Source: Streptomyces platensis (GTDB taxonomy: Bacteria > Actinomycetota > Actinomycetes > Streptomycetales > Streptomycetaceae). From it: a stretch of 64,000 bases of DNA. Location: contig NZ_CP023691.1 of the NCBI RefSeq assembly GCF_008704855.1, positions 3,720,001 to 3,784,000 on the forward strand, written 5' to 3'. How positions within the stretch are numbered: position 1 is the first letter of the stretch; every line of letters begins with the position of its first letter. Below, in pieces: positions 33,150 through 41,059 of the stretch. The notes below the pieces were generated by a model. The model did no database searches. It was not told the DNA's origin and saw nothing but the letters and a program-made list of their open reading frames with translations. The translations under genes and the position numbers were made by a program.

Positions 33150-33719
33150 TCAGGGGTGGTGGAGCGCCTGGGCGCGGGCCGCGTCGAGGGGCCCGTCCTC
33201 AGGGATCCGGAGGTAGTGGTTCACCTGCCACGCCTGGGTGGTGCGGGCCTGCCGATTGGTGGTCTCCACCCACGGCGGGTAGACGCGAAACGCCCGCTTT
33301 CCGCCGGAGCCGTTCCGGGAAACGATGCCGCGCTCACACAGCACCTCGCGCGGAAAGACGAAGTGCCCGAAGTGGTCGCCCTCGCGGGTGCTGATGACGA
33401 AAAGATCCACCGGATCCGCGGAGTCGAACGGCTGAATCGGCCCGCCGGGGCTCCGCTTCCACACCGTGACGAACTGACCGACCTTCGTCGGGGTGGTCTT
33501 GGCGACCCGGAACCGGACGGCGGAGCCGTCGAGAGTGAATTCATGTGCCGCGTACTCAGCACTCTCCGCTTCGGGAACCGGCCGTGAGCAGGTGAATCCG
33601 CAGGGGTCGTAAACCCGCTTCTTCGCCGCGAGGAGCTCAGCATGCAGGGATTCCCCCTCCGGCCAGGGCTCGGGAACTACCGGCCGGCACTCCGAGGATT
33701 CTTCGGGCTTTGTCACCAT
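33150..33719 (-). CDS. MepB family protein
   Basis: A 189-residue protein with the MepB fold signature: EFTLDGSAVRFRVAKTTPTK, VGQFVTVWKRSP, then VDLFVISTREGDHFGHFVFP and the terminal W-QVNHYLRI. MepB is encoded with the MepA multidrug efflux pump in Staphylococcus, but its biochemical role is unknown. Here it stands alone, 31 bp from the acidic-repeat gene on the same strand. The 430 bp to the next gene (33720-34149) contain only a very short frame at 33858-33884. Confidence 0.85.
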   Translation of the reverse strand: MVTKPEESSECRPVVPEPWPEGESLHAELLAAKKRVYDPCGFTCSRPVPEAESAEYAAHEFTLDGSAVRFRVAKTTPTKVGQFVTVWKRSPGGPIQPFDSADPVDLFVISTREGDHFGHFVFPREVLCERGIVSRNGSGGKRAFRVYPPWVETTNRQARTTQAWQVNHYLRIPEDGPLDAARAQALHHP

Positions 33720-34149
33720 TCCCCCATCGTGTCATTGCCGCCCGCCAAACATTCCGGCGGGACGGGGGCATCGGTGTCCACGGCGGACACGGGCCCGGCC
33801 GGGGGCGCCCCATCAGTACGGCTACCAAACGAAACGACCTCCAAGAGGAGGTCGCACATGAAGAGTTCGGCCGACTTCAACTGAGCAGCGCCGAAAGATC
33901 GGCTCGACGGGCGAACGACGCCTCATGAGCGGATGGTGAGCCGAACATGAGCCAGGTGGCCAATTCTCGTGGTGTGCCGATCGCAGCGGCAATCCGTGTG
34001 TGCTGCGTAACCGGCAGCCCTTCCGTTCCGGCCGGTTCGGAACTCAAGCACACCGACGGGTGCCGCCTTCCCAGGACGGCCTCATCCGGAGCCGTGAACG
34101 GAATCGCAGAACACAATCCGCACTTCAGGTTGAGGCAAGGGAAGCAGAA

Positions 34150-34869
34150 ATGAACGGACGAGTACGCAACGTTCTCCCGTCGTCCAGCAGGGGCCGACGG
34201 GCGAAGGCGGCCACGGTGGGGGCAATGGCCCTCGCGGCGTCGCTGTGCCTGACCATCACGCCGGCGCAGGCGGACGGAGGCGGAGGCGGCACCACCGGCG
34301 GAGGGCTCGTAGGGTCGGCGCCGATACCCAGCCTGGCCCCCGGCCCCGACCCGCTGGCCGACCCGCAGCAGCGCGCCGAGTTCCTCTCGACCTGTGGCGA
34401 GAAGTGCACCGTCACCGGCGGCGAGTTCGTCAGCGACCCGGTCGAGGGTACGCCGGAGCGGGTAGGGGAGTTCCACGACACCTGCGCCGCCACCGGCTCC
34501 TTCGCCTACAAGGAGGAGGAGACCAACGGCAACGGCCTCGTCGTGAGCATGGGGCTGAAGGTTCCCGCCGTCAAGGGCGTCGAAGTCCTGCCGAAGATCG
34601 ACTACTCCCAGATCCACACCAAGACCACGGGCGTCACCGACACGGTCAATCAAGACCAGACCTACACCATCTACTGGCTGGACAAGGTTCCGATGACCCA
34701 GACCCTGAAGGGCACTTGGTCGTACGAAGGGGACTCCGTGAAGGCCATCCCGGCGCGCGAGTTCACGGATGTCGAGGCCGACGTGACGTACACCGCCTAC
34801 CGGAAGCAGTCCCGCCCGATGACCGAAGAGGAGAAGACCTCCCGCTGCGGCAACGCCAGCCCCTCCTGA
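34150..34869 (+). CDS. Secreted protein of unknown function
   Basis: A 239-residue protein with a long signal peptide (residues 1-41; RRAKAATVGAMALAASLCLT then TITPAQA). The mature part has a glycine-rich start, five cysteines including STCGEKC and HDTCAATG, likely disulfide bonded, and a beta-rich central region (VSMGLKVPAVKGVEVLPKID, YTIYWLDKVP). ATG at 34150 follows AGGGAAGCAG. Followed by a strong terminator, so monocistronic. No family recognised. Confidence 0.75.
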   Translation: MNGRVRNVLPSSSRGRRAKAATVGAMALAASLCLTITPAQADGGGGGTTGGGLVGSAPIPSLAPGPDPLADPQQRAEFLSTCGEKCTVTGGEFVSDPVEGTPERVGEFHDTCAATGSFAYKEEETNGNGLVVSMGLKVPAVKGVEVLPKIDYSQIHTKTTGVTDTVNQDQTYTIYWLDKVPMTQTLKGTWSYEGDSVKAIPAREFTDVEADVTYTAYRKQSRPMTEEEKTSRCGNASPS

Positions 34870-34884
34870 GGCTGCCGGACACAC

Positions 34885-34931
34885 AAGCCCACCGTCCGCC
34901 TCTCCCCTCCCGAGGCGGACGGCACGGGCTT
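34885..34931 (+). terminator. Long hairpin terminator
   Basis: AAGCCC-CCGTCCGCCTC pairs with GAGGCGGACGG-CGGGCTT across a 9-base pyrimidine loop; it begins 16 bp after the secreted-protein stop. Confidence 0.85.
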
Positions 34932-34968
34932 CCAGCCGAAGGCAGAGCCGGCCGCCCGGGGAGGCAAG

Positions 34969-35142
34969 GTGATCGACGCACGAGTCGTTGACGACGGGAA
35001 TCTGGTGACCGCGGGCGGTGTCACCAGCGGAATCGATCCGGCGCTCTGGATGATCACCCGCGAGTGCGGAGCCTCCCTCGCCACCGGCGTCGAGTCCGTC
35101 ATGGAGTACGAGCAGCGCGGTGTCGTCTGGCGAAGCTCCTGA
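34969..35142 (+). pseudogene. C-terminal remnant of a DJ-1/PfpI family gene
   Basis: Fifty-seven codons read VIDARVVDDGNLVTAGGVTS, then GIDPALWMITRE, ending YEQRGVVWRSS before TGA. This is the conserved last third of DJ-1/PfpI proteins (GNLVTAGGVTSGID motif); the nucleophile-elbow cysteine and everything upstream are missing, the frame running back into the preceding terminator. Confidence 0.75.
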
Positions 35143-36093
35143 TCACCCTCGGATGGGAGCATCGTCGCTGAACTCGGCTCAGTGCACCGGCAGTCCGCGG
35201 GCCACCACCGATGTGCGCAGGGGTTCGCCGACCGGGTTGCGGCGTCGGCTGCACCGCGCGACGCCGTCTCACGCATCGCACGCCCCGGGATCGAGCTGAG
35301 CGAACGACCCCTGTCTCAGCGGCCCTTGTCGTGGGTGGGTCGGGGGTGCGGGCGATGCCCGTCATGGGGCCGGGTCGGCGGTCCCTGGGACGCGCCGCTA
35401 CGCCTGAGGGGCCACCGGCTATCGCTGCCGGGCAGGGGGTGGCGGGGGTGCGCGTACTCATGACGAGCCATGGGTCAGCGACCTTTCCGGTGGGGGTGGG
35501 GCGGGGGTGGAGGGTGGCGGAAGGGGCGCCCGGCCGGATGCTTGGGCCGGCGCTTCACACGTGCTCCACGCTAGGCGCGGATGAGGCGAATGGCCCGTTT
35601 GGTGACCTGACTGGGTGAGGCCGCGCTTCCCCGGAGCCCCGCCCCCGCGCCGCGCCCCGGAGCGCCTGCCCTGCCCCACGGAGCCCCCGACCACCGCGTG
35701 CCCAAGGCCCCGGGCTCCCCCACGCCACGCTCCCCAAGCGCCGCCCCCCGAGGGCACGCCCCCACCCGCCCCGCTTCCCCACCGCCACCGCGCCGCGCCA
35801 CCGCGCAGCGCCCCCGCGCCACGCTCCCCCGACGCGCCACGCCCCCAGCCCACCAGATCCCCCACGCCGGCCCTCCCCCAAGAGCCGTACTCCCCGAAAG
35901 GCCCGCGCACCCCAGACCACGCGCCCCCGACGAGTTCCGCTGAGGGCCCCCGCCCCCGTGAACCGACTCCCCCGAGAAGGTCACGCCCCCGCGAACCCCT
36001 GACAGGCGTCGCCCACTCCTGACGGTCCCCCTTGACGTCAGGCCGCGTTGTGCGGAGGAAGCAGGCCGCCGCCCGCTTGCCGCGATGGCGCGG
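35143..36093. other. Non-coding stretch with strongly C-rich plus strand
   Basis: No convincing gene. From about 35590 to 36020 the plus strand is markedly C-rich and contains degenerate repeats of GCCACGCTCCCC (for example near 35721, 35819 and 35837). Frames are open on both strands only because stop codons are rare at this composition. Confidence 0.6.
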
Positions 36094-36660
36094 TCAGTGG
36101 GCGGCGGACGGGACGCCCAGTGCCTCGTGCCACCACATGTCGCGGCCCGGCTTCCAGGAGACCGGGCGGGAGCAGCGGTTCACCACCAGGACGGTTCGGT
36201 CCATGGCACCGTCCGCGGCCGCGCTGCGGGCCAGGGCGTGGTCGAGCAGGGGCTTCACCGGCCGTACGGCGCCGTCCCAGAACGCTGCGTCGGCCGTGAT
36301 CAGTACCCGGGCCGAGGACTCGCGGGTCCGCGCGACCAACTCGGGCACCGTCAGGGAGACCGGCAGCGTGGCGCGTATCGCGTCCAGCCGCCCGCAGGCG
36401 AGCGTGGCGATCACCGACTCGGGCACCAGCGGCAGATGCACCGCGACCCGGTCACCGGCCCGTACGCCGAGCCGCCTGAGGACGGCGGCGGCGCGTTCGG
36501 CCTGGTCGAGGAGCATGCCGTGCGTCAGCTCCTCCTGGCGCCCGGGCTCCCCACTCCAGGTGAGGGCGATCCGCGACGCCTCCGGCTCTTGCGCTTCCCG
36601 GGCGTCATCTGCATGCTCTGAAGTCACACGGCTCAACATGCGGTTCAGCATGGAGATCAC
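36094..36660 (-). pseudogene. Fragment of an acetyl-CoA synthetase (AMP-binding) gene
   Basis: A 188-residue frame matching the N-terminal third of acyl/acetyl-CoA synthetases: ELTHGMLLDQAERAAAVLRR, GVRAGDRVAVHLPLVPESVI, SSARVLITADAAFWDGAVRP and finally GRDMWWHEALGVPS. It stops before the AMP-binding P-loop (TSGTTGKPK) and lacks all adenylation motifs, so it cannot be catalytic. In the middle (ACGRLDAIRATLPVSLTV) the expected AGA-H-VVFGGFS region is already altered. Confidence 0.8.
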
Positions 36661-36979
36661 CGATCAACGATCGCTGAACGTCCGTTGTACGGGGTCGACG
36701 CCACCCCTTCCCGCACCACGCGGCAGCAGAGCGCTGCGGGCCTGGCCTCTTTCGGTCGCCGCACCGGCCGTCCCGGCTCACCTCTCCGGTTTCCCCGGCC
36801 GTGCGCGCAATCCGCCCCCGGTTCCTGCCCCTTTCCGGTGCACTTCATCCCCCTCTCCCCTCCCCTTTCTCGTTTTCCTCCGCAAGCGCGCGGCGGACCC
36901 GTGAGAGGCGGCCCTGTGGGCGGCGTACCGGGGCGCCCCGCCACCGACGTGCCGGCCTGTCTGGCCCGCTGGTTGGAGC

Positions 36980-37196
36980 GTGTGCGCGGCCTGGGGACGG
37001 GCGGTCGGCGCGGGACTGCTGGGCGCGCTGTTCGTGGGGGCCGACCGGCGTTCGCCCGCCCCGTTGGGGGACCTCGTCCTGTTCCGCAACCGCCCGTATG
37101 TGGCATTGACAGTGGCCGGTGCCGTCGCCAACTCGGCGCCCGTGGCGCTGTGGTACGTGGTCCCGTGGACGCTTCAGCAGGCCGCGGGGTGGTCGG
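36980..37196 (+). pseudogene. Fragment of an MFS drug-exporter gene
   Basis: About 72 codons read LLGALFVGADRRSPAPLGDL, VLFRNRPYVALTVAGAVANS and LQQAAGWS, matching the loop and segments 7-8 of 14-segment drug exporters (typically LF-R-RGYTALTV). Both ends run into unrelated sequence; downstream the frame dissolves into GTCAAGCGAGCGCC- and GTCGTACGGGG-type microrepeats (37200-37320). Confidence 0.7.
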
Positions 37197-37392
37197 TGCG
37201 GGACAGGGGCGCGCCGGTCAGACGAGCGCCAGTCAAGCGAGCGCCCGTCGGGCCGATGCGGGGGAGGAAGTCGTACGGGGCGGATGTCGTACGGGGAGGG
37301 GCTCGTACGGGGCGGTGCTGCGGACAACGCCGTAGTGCGGTGAGGCAGTAAGGCGGTAAGGCGCGGGGGGACGGGCGTGCCGGCACAGGCGC

Positions 37393-38874
37393 TTACTGCG
37401 TGCCCGTACCCACCGCGTCGTACCCCCCGATGACATCGCAGACTTCGGCGAACCCGTGCGCCTCCAGCAGTGCTGCCGCGATCACCGACCGGTTGCCGCT
37501 GCGGCAGTACAGGACCACCGGGCGGGAGGGGTCCAGTTCGGCGATGCGGTGGGCCAGGTTGGCCAGGGGGAGGTTGCGGGCGCCGGGGAGGGCACCTGCC
37601 TCGTACTCGGCCGGGTTACGGACGTCGATCAGCTGGATGTCGGCGGGTCCGGAGTCGGTGGGCGAGGAGCCCGTCGGTAGGGCGTCGCCCGACTCCGCGC
37701 CGCCCGTCCGGCCCCCCTCGGCCTCCGCCACCCCCGCCGACCGGGCCTCCCCCAAACCCAGTTCCTCATGGCGGATGCGGCGGCTACTGCTGCTGAGCTC
37801 CGGCATGCGGTCCAGTACGGCGGCGGGGTCGGGGAGGTGGCCGAGGACGTGGTCGTAGCCGATGCGGGCGAGGCGGAGGCGGGCTTCCTGTTCGGTGCCG
37901 GGGTCGGCGAGCAGCACGATGGGGGTGCCCGGGGGGACCACGCTGCCGGCGTACTCGGCGAAGCGGGTGTCGAGGCTCGTGTGGAGTGAGCCGGTCAGAT
38001 GTGCGCGGGTGTAGGCGGCCAGTGGGCGGCAGTCGAGGAGGACGGCGCCTTGCCGGTCGCGGGCCGCGAGGGCCTCGTCCAGGGTGAGGGCGGGCGGCGG
38101 GCCGGGCTCCAGGAGGGGGTGGCCGTCGCGGTTGAGGGCCGCGTCGTGGGCGAAGTAGCCGGGGGTGGCGGGCTGTCCCGCGGTGACCAGGCGGATGAAG
38201 TCGTCCACCGGCATGGGCTGGAGGGCGTAGTTGTACCGGCGCTGGTCGCCGATGGTGGAGCTGGTTTCGCTGGAGAGGCTGCGGCCGCAGGCGGAGCCGG
38301 CGCCGTGTGCGGGGAAGACCCGGGTCGCGTCCGGGAGGGTGAGGAGTTTGGTGTGCAGGGAGCGGTGCAGACGGGCGGCCATGTCCTGCGGGGTGTGCCC
38401 GGCGGCGGAGAGCAGGTCGGGGCGGCCGACGTCGCCAACGAAGAGGGTGTCGCCCGTGAGCACGCCGAACGGCACGTCGTCATCGGGGTGTTCACGCAGG
38501 ACCAGGCAGATGGATTCGAGGGTGTGGCCGGGGGTGGCGAGAACGGTGAGGGTGACCCCCTGGCCGTCGTCCGCGCCCAGTGAGATGCGCTCGCCGTCCC
38601 GTAACCGCCGTACGGGGAAGCCGGTTTCGGCGGCCTCACCGAAGGCGATGGTGGCGCCGGTGGCCCGCGCGAGTTCGAGGTGGCCGGAGAGGAAGTCGGC
38701 GTGAATGTGGGTCTCGATGACGAGTTCGATCCGCAGGCCGGCGGCTTCCGCGTCGTGCAGGTAGTCGTCGATGTCGCGGCGCGGGTCGACGAGGACGGCG
38801 CGTCCGGTGGTCTTGTCGCCGATCAGATACGACGCCTGGGAGAGACAGTCGAGGTAGTACTGCGCGAAGTGCAC
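37393..38874 (-). CDS. Persulfide dioxygenase-rhodanese fusion (CstB-like)
   Basis: A 493-residue cytosolic enzyme predicted to oxidise persulfides and handle the resulting sulfur. Residues 1-250 are an ETHE1-type metallo-beta-lactamase fold with iron ligands in THIHADFLSGH, a GHTLES loop and GDTLFVGDVGRPD. A middle rhodanese-like domain (about 275-370) lacks the catalytic cysteine (VLLADPGTE). A C-terminal rhodanese (about 400-490) has it in LYCRSGNRS. This PDO-pseudorhodanese-rhodanese order is that of staphylococcal CstB. A disordered linker (about 385-420) joins the last two. GTG at 38874 follows CTGGAGG. Divergent from a GntR regulator, TauE permease and sulfide:quinone oxidoreductase, forming one sulfide-detoxification locus. 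Confidence 0.92.
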   Translation of the reverse strand: MHFAQYYLDCLSQASYLIGDKTTGRAVLVDPRRDIDDYLHDAEAAGLRIELVIETHIHADFLSGHLELARATGATIAFGEAAETGFPVRRLRDGERISLGADDGQGVTLTVLATPGHTLESICLVLREHPDDDVPFGVLTGDTLFVGDVGRPDLLSAAGHTPQDMAARLHRSLHTKLLTLPDATRVFPAHGAGSACGRSLSSETSSTIGDQRRYNYALQPMPVDDFIRLVTAGQPATPGYFAHDAALNRDGHPLLEPGPPPALTLDEALAARDRQGAVLLDCRPLAAYTRAHLTGSLHTSLDTRFAEYAGSVVPPGTPIVLLADPGTEQEARLRLARIGYDHVLGHLPDPAAVLDRMPELSSSSRRIRHEELGLGEARSAGVAEAEGGRTGGAESGDALPTGSSPTDSGPADIQLIDVRNPAEYEAGALPGARNLPLANLAHRIAELDPSRPVVLYCRSGNRSVIAAALLEAHGFAEVCDVIGGYDAVGTGTQ

Positions 38875-38954
38875 GGTCGGCCTCCAGGGGTGCGCGGGGC
38901 CCGTGCGCGGCGGCCGGGGCCCGTTCGGGCGGGGTGCGTTGTGCGGATGCACGG

Positions 38955-38966
38955 ATGTACGTACAT
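38955..38966. promoter_or_regulatory. Palindrome in the divergent promoter of the sulfide module
   Basis: ATGTACGTACAT is a perfect 12 bp palindrome about 80 bp upstream of the persulfide dioxygenase start and 170 bp from the GntR start. GntR/HutC proteins bind short GT-n-AC palindromes, so this is the best candidate operator seen in the 262 bp gap. Confidence 0.4.
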
Positions 38967-39136
38967 TAGGTAGCCGGACGGCGGGCGACAAGCCGCGCAG
39001 GCCTGGACGCCCCGTCATCCCGTATGGAGCCGACATCACTTGATCGGGCATCAACTGGCCGATCGCGAGGCTTGCGATCGGCGTCCAGTGCCCCGGCATC
39101 ACCCTGCACCCCCCGTACGCCCGCGGAGGAATCCAC

Positions 39137-39937
39137 ATGACGACCGAGCCGCCGCACGGCGCGCACGGGCCGCGTCCCCTGGACCGGCGCTCGCCGCTGC
39201 CCCTGTGGGCGCAGCTCTCCGCCGATCTGCGCCGCCGGATGGAAGCCGGCGCGTTCCGTGCGGAGTTCCCGGCCGAGCACCGGCTCACCGGCGAGTACGA
39301 GGTCAGTCGGCACACCGTCCGGGAGGCGCTGCGCAAACTGCGCGCCGAGGGCCTGGTGATCGCCGAACGCGGTCGGGCGAGCCGGCTGGACACCCGTCGC
39401 ATCCAGCAGCCGCTGGGCTCGCTCTACAGCCTCTTCCGTGAGCTGGAGGGCCAGGGGGTGGAGCAGCGCAGCGAGGTGCTGCGGCTGGAACGGACCGTGG
39501 ACGGGACGGTCGCCGGGCATCTGGGGCTGGTCCCCGAGGCGCCGCTGGTCGTACTGGAGCGGCTGCGGCTCGCGGACGGTGAGCCGCTCGCGCACGACAC
39601 CGCGTATCTGCCCGCCGAGGTTGCCGAGCCGCTGCTGGAGGCTGATTTCGGGCACACCTCGCTCTACGGCGAGCTGACGCGGCGCTGCGAGGTGAAGGTC
39701 ACCGGTGGCCAGGAGCGGATCCAGCCGTTCCTGCCGGACATTCGGCAGGCGTGGCTGCTGGGGCTGGCCGACCGGGAGGCGGCGTTCGCCATCGAGCGGC
39801 TCGGGCAGGCCGGGGAGCGGCCGGTGGAGTGGCGGGAGACGGTGGTGCGCGGCGACCGGTTCACGTTCGTCGCGGAGTGGTCCGGCGACAGCCGGGCCGT
39901 CGCCCTTGCGCCGCGGGCCTCGTGTCCGTCCTCGTAG
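39137..39937 (+). CDS. GntR/HutC family regulator with UTRA domain
   Basis: A 266-residue regulator. The winged helix spans residues 20-85 (PLWAQLSADLRRRMEAGAFR, then TGEYEVSRHTVREALRKLRA). The C-terminal UTRA ligand domain (about 100-245) starts SLYSLFRELEGQGVEQRSEV and includes LVVLERLRLADGEPLAHDTA, the HutC hallmark. It is upstream of and overlaps the TauE gene by 16 bp, so it likely controls tauE and sqr and perhaps the divergent dioxygenase. Known cst-type sulfide operons use CsoR-like CstR or ArsR-type BigR thiol sensors; this protein has only one cysteine, near its C-terminus, so a small-molecule ligand is more likely than persulfide sensing. Confidence 0.9.
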   Translation: MTTEPPHGAHGPRPLDRRSPLPLWAQLSADLRRRMEAGAFRAEFPAEHRLTGEYEVSRHTVREALRKLRAEGLVIAERGRASRLDTRRIQQPLGSLYSLFRELEGQGVEQRSEVLRLERTVDGTVAGHLGLVPEAPLVVLERLRLADGEPLAHDTAYLPAEVAEPLLEADFGHTSLYGELTRRCEVKVTGGQERIQPFLPDIRQAWLLGLADREAAFAIERLGQAGERPVEWRETVVRGDRFTFVAEWSGDSRAVALAPRASCPSS

Positions 39938-40998
39938 CCCTGGCGGCGCTGCCGTGCGGGTTACTGATCGGGCTGCTGCTGGGTGCGCTCGGGGGCGGCG
40001 GTTCGGTGCTGGCGGTACCGGCACTGGTCTATCTGCTGGGGCAGTCGCCGCACGAGGCGACCGCGGGGGCGCTGGTCGTCGTCACTGTCGGCGCGGTGAC
40101 CGGGCTGCTGTGTCACGGCCGGGCCGGGCGGGTCCGGTGGGCGGCCGGTGCGGCCTTCGGTGCCCTGGGGACGGCGGGCAGCTACCTCGGCTCCCGGTGG
40201 AGCGCGGCCCTGGACCCCACGGTGTTGATGGCGGCGTTCTCGGGGCTGCTGCTCGTGGTGGCGGCGATGCTGGTGTTACGGGGGCGGGGCGAGCGGCGGA
40301 CGGCGGCCGAGGCCCGTCCCTTAGGGGAACCGAAGCAGGGCACGCCGTTACGGGACGCGCCGGAGGCGGTGCCCTTACGGGGGTCGGGGGAGCGGGATTC
40401 CTCGGCGGAGCCCGGGGAGAGGGATTCCTCGGGGGAGCCCGGGAAAGCGCCGGCCTCACCGGAGCCCGCAGCAGCAGCCTCCTCATCCGCGCCCCACGAG
40501 ACGCTCTCCACACAAGAGGCCGCGGAGACGCTCCCCTTACAGAAAGCCACGGAGACCGCGCCCTTACAGGACACCGTGGCTTCGACACCCTCCGACACGG
40601 TGAACGACTCCGCCCGCCCCGCGCCCCCGCGGCCCGTCCGCTTTGCCGTGACCGCCTCCGCCGTCGGGCTGCTCACCGGGTTCTTCGGGGTCGGCGGCGG
40701 TTTCGTCGTCGTGCCGGCCCTCACTCTGGTGCTGGGGCTGGAGATGCCGGTCGCGATCGGCACCTCGCTTCTCGTCATCCTCATCAACTCCCTTACGGCG
40801 CTGGCCACCCGGGCCGGCACCGGGGCCCTGGACTGGCCGCTGCTGGCCGGCTTCGCGGCCTGTGCGGCACTCGGGAGCCATCTCGGCAACCGCCTCACCA
40901 CCCGGCTGCGCCCCCAGGTGCTGGCCACGGCCTTCGCCTGCCTGGTCACCGTCCTCGCCGTCATCATGGCGGCCACCGCACTGCCCCGTCTCTGGTAA
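39922..40998 (+). CDS. TauE/SafE family sulfur-compound permease with long linker
   Basis: A 358-residue membrane protein expected to export or import sulfite, thiosulfate or a related anion. The two halves each begin with the repeat signature: LLIGLLLGALGGGGSVLAVP and GLLTGFFGVGGGFVVVPAL. Typical members have 250-270 residues; here a 110-residue cytoplasmic, low-complexity linker (about 115-225, with SSAEPGERDSSGEPG) separates the halves. GTG at 39922 lies inside the end of the GntR gene in another frame. With SQR 61 bp downstream it fits the tauE-sqr arrangement of sulfide operons. Confidence 0.85.
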   Translation: MSVLVALAALPCGLLIGLLLGALGGGGSVLAVPALVYLLGQSPHEATAGALVVVTVGAVTGLLCHGRAGRVRWAAGAAFGALGTAGSYLGSRWSAALDPTVLMAAFSGLLLVVAAMLVLRGRGERRTAAEARPLGEPKQGTPLRDAPEAVPLRGSGERDSSAEPGERDSSGEPGKAPASPEPAAAASSSAPHETLSTQEAAETLPLQKATETAPLQDTVASTPSDTVNDSARPAPPRPVRFAVTASAVGLLTGFFGVGGGFVVVPALTLVLGLEMPVAIGTSLLVILINSLTALATRAGTGALDWPLLAGFAACAALGSHLGNRLTTRLRPQVLATAFACLVTVLAVIMAATALPRLW

Positions 40999-41059
40999 CC
41001 ACACGCCCCGTCCCCCGTACACCGACCACCCGATTCCCACCACCTCCAGGAGGAAGCAC

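Noticed and set aside
35555..36022. Several overlapping frames in the C-rich tract
   Set aside because: Open on both strands through composition alone; the peptides are Pro/Arg/Gly low-complexity.
36657..37327. Minus-strand frames opposite the MFS remnant
   Set aside because: The plus strand carries recognisable MFS membrane segments; the opposite frames are basic, proline-rich and unlike any family.
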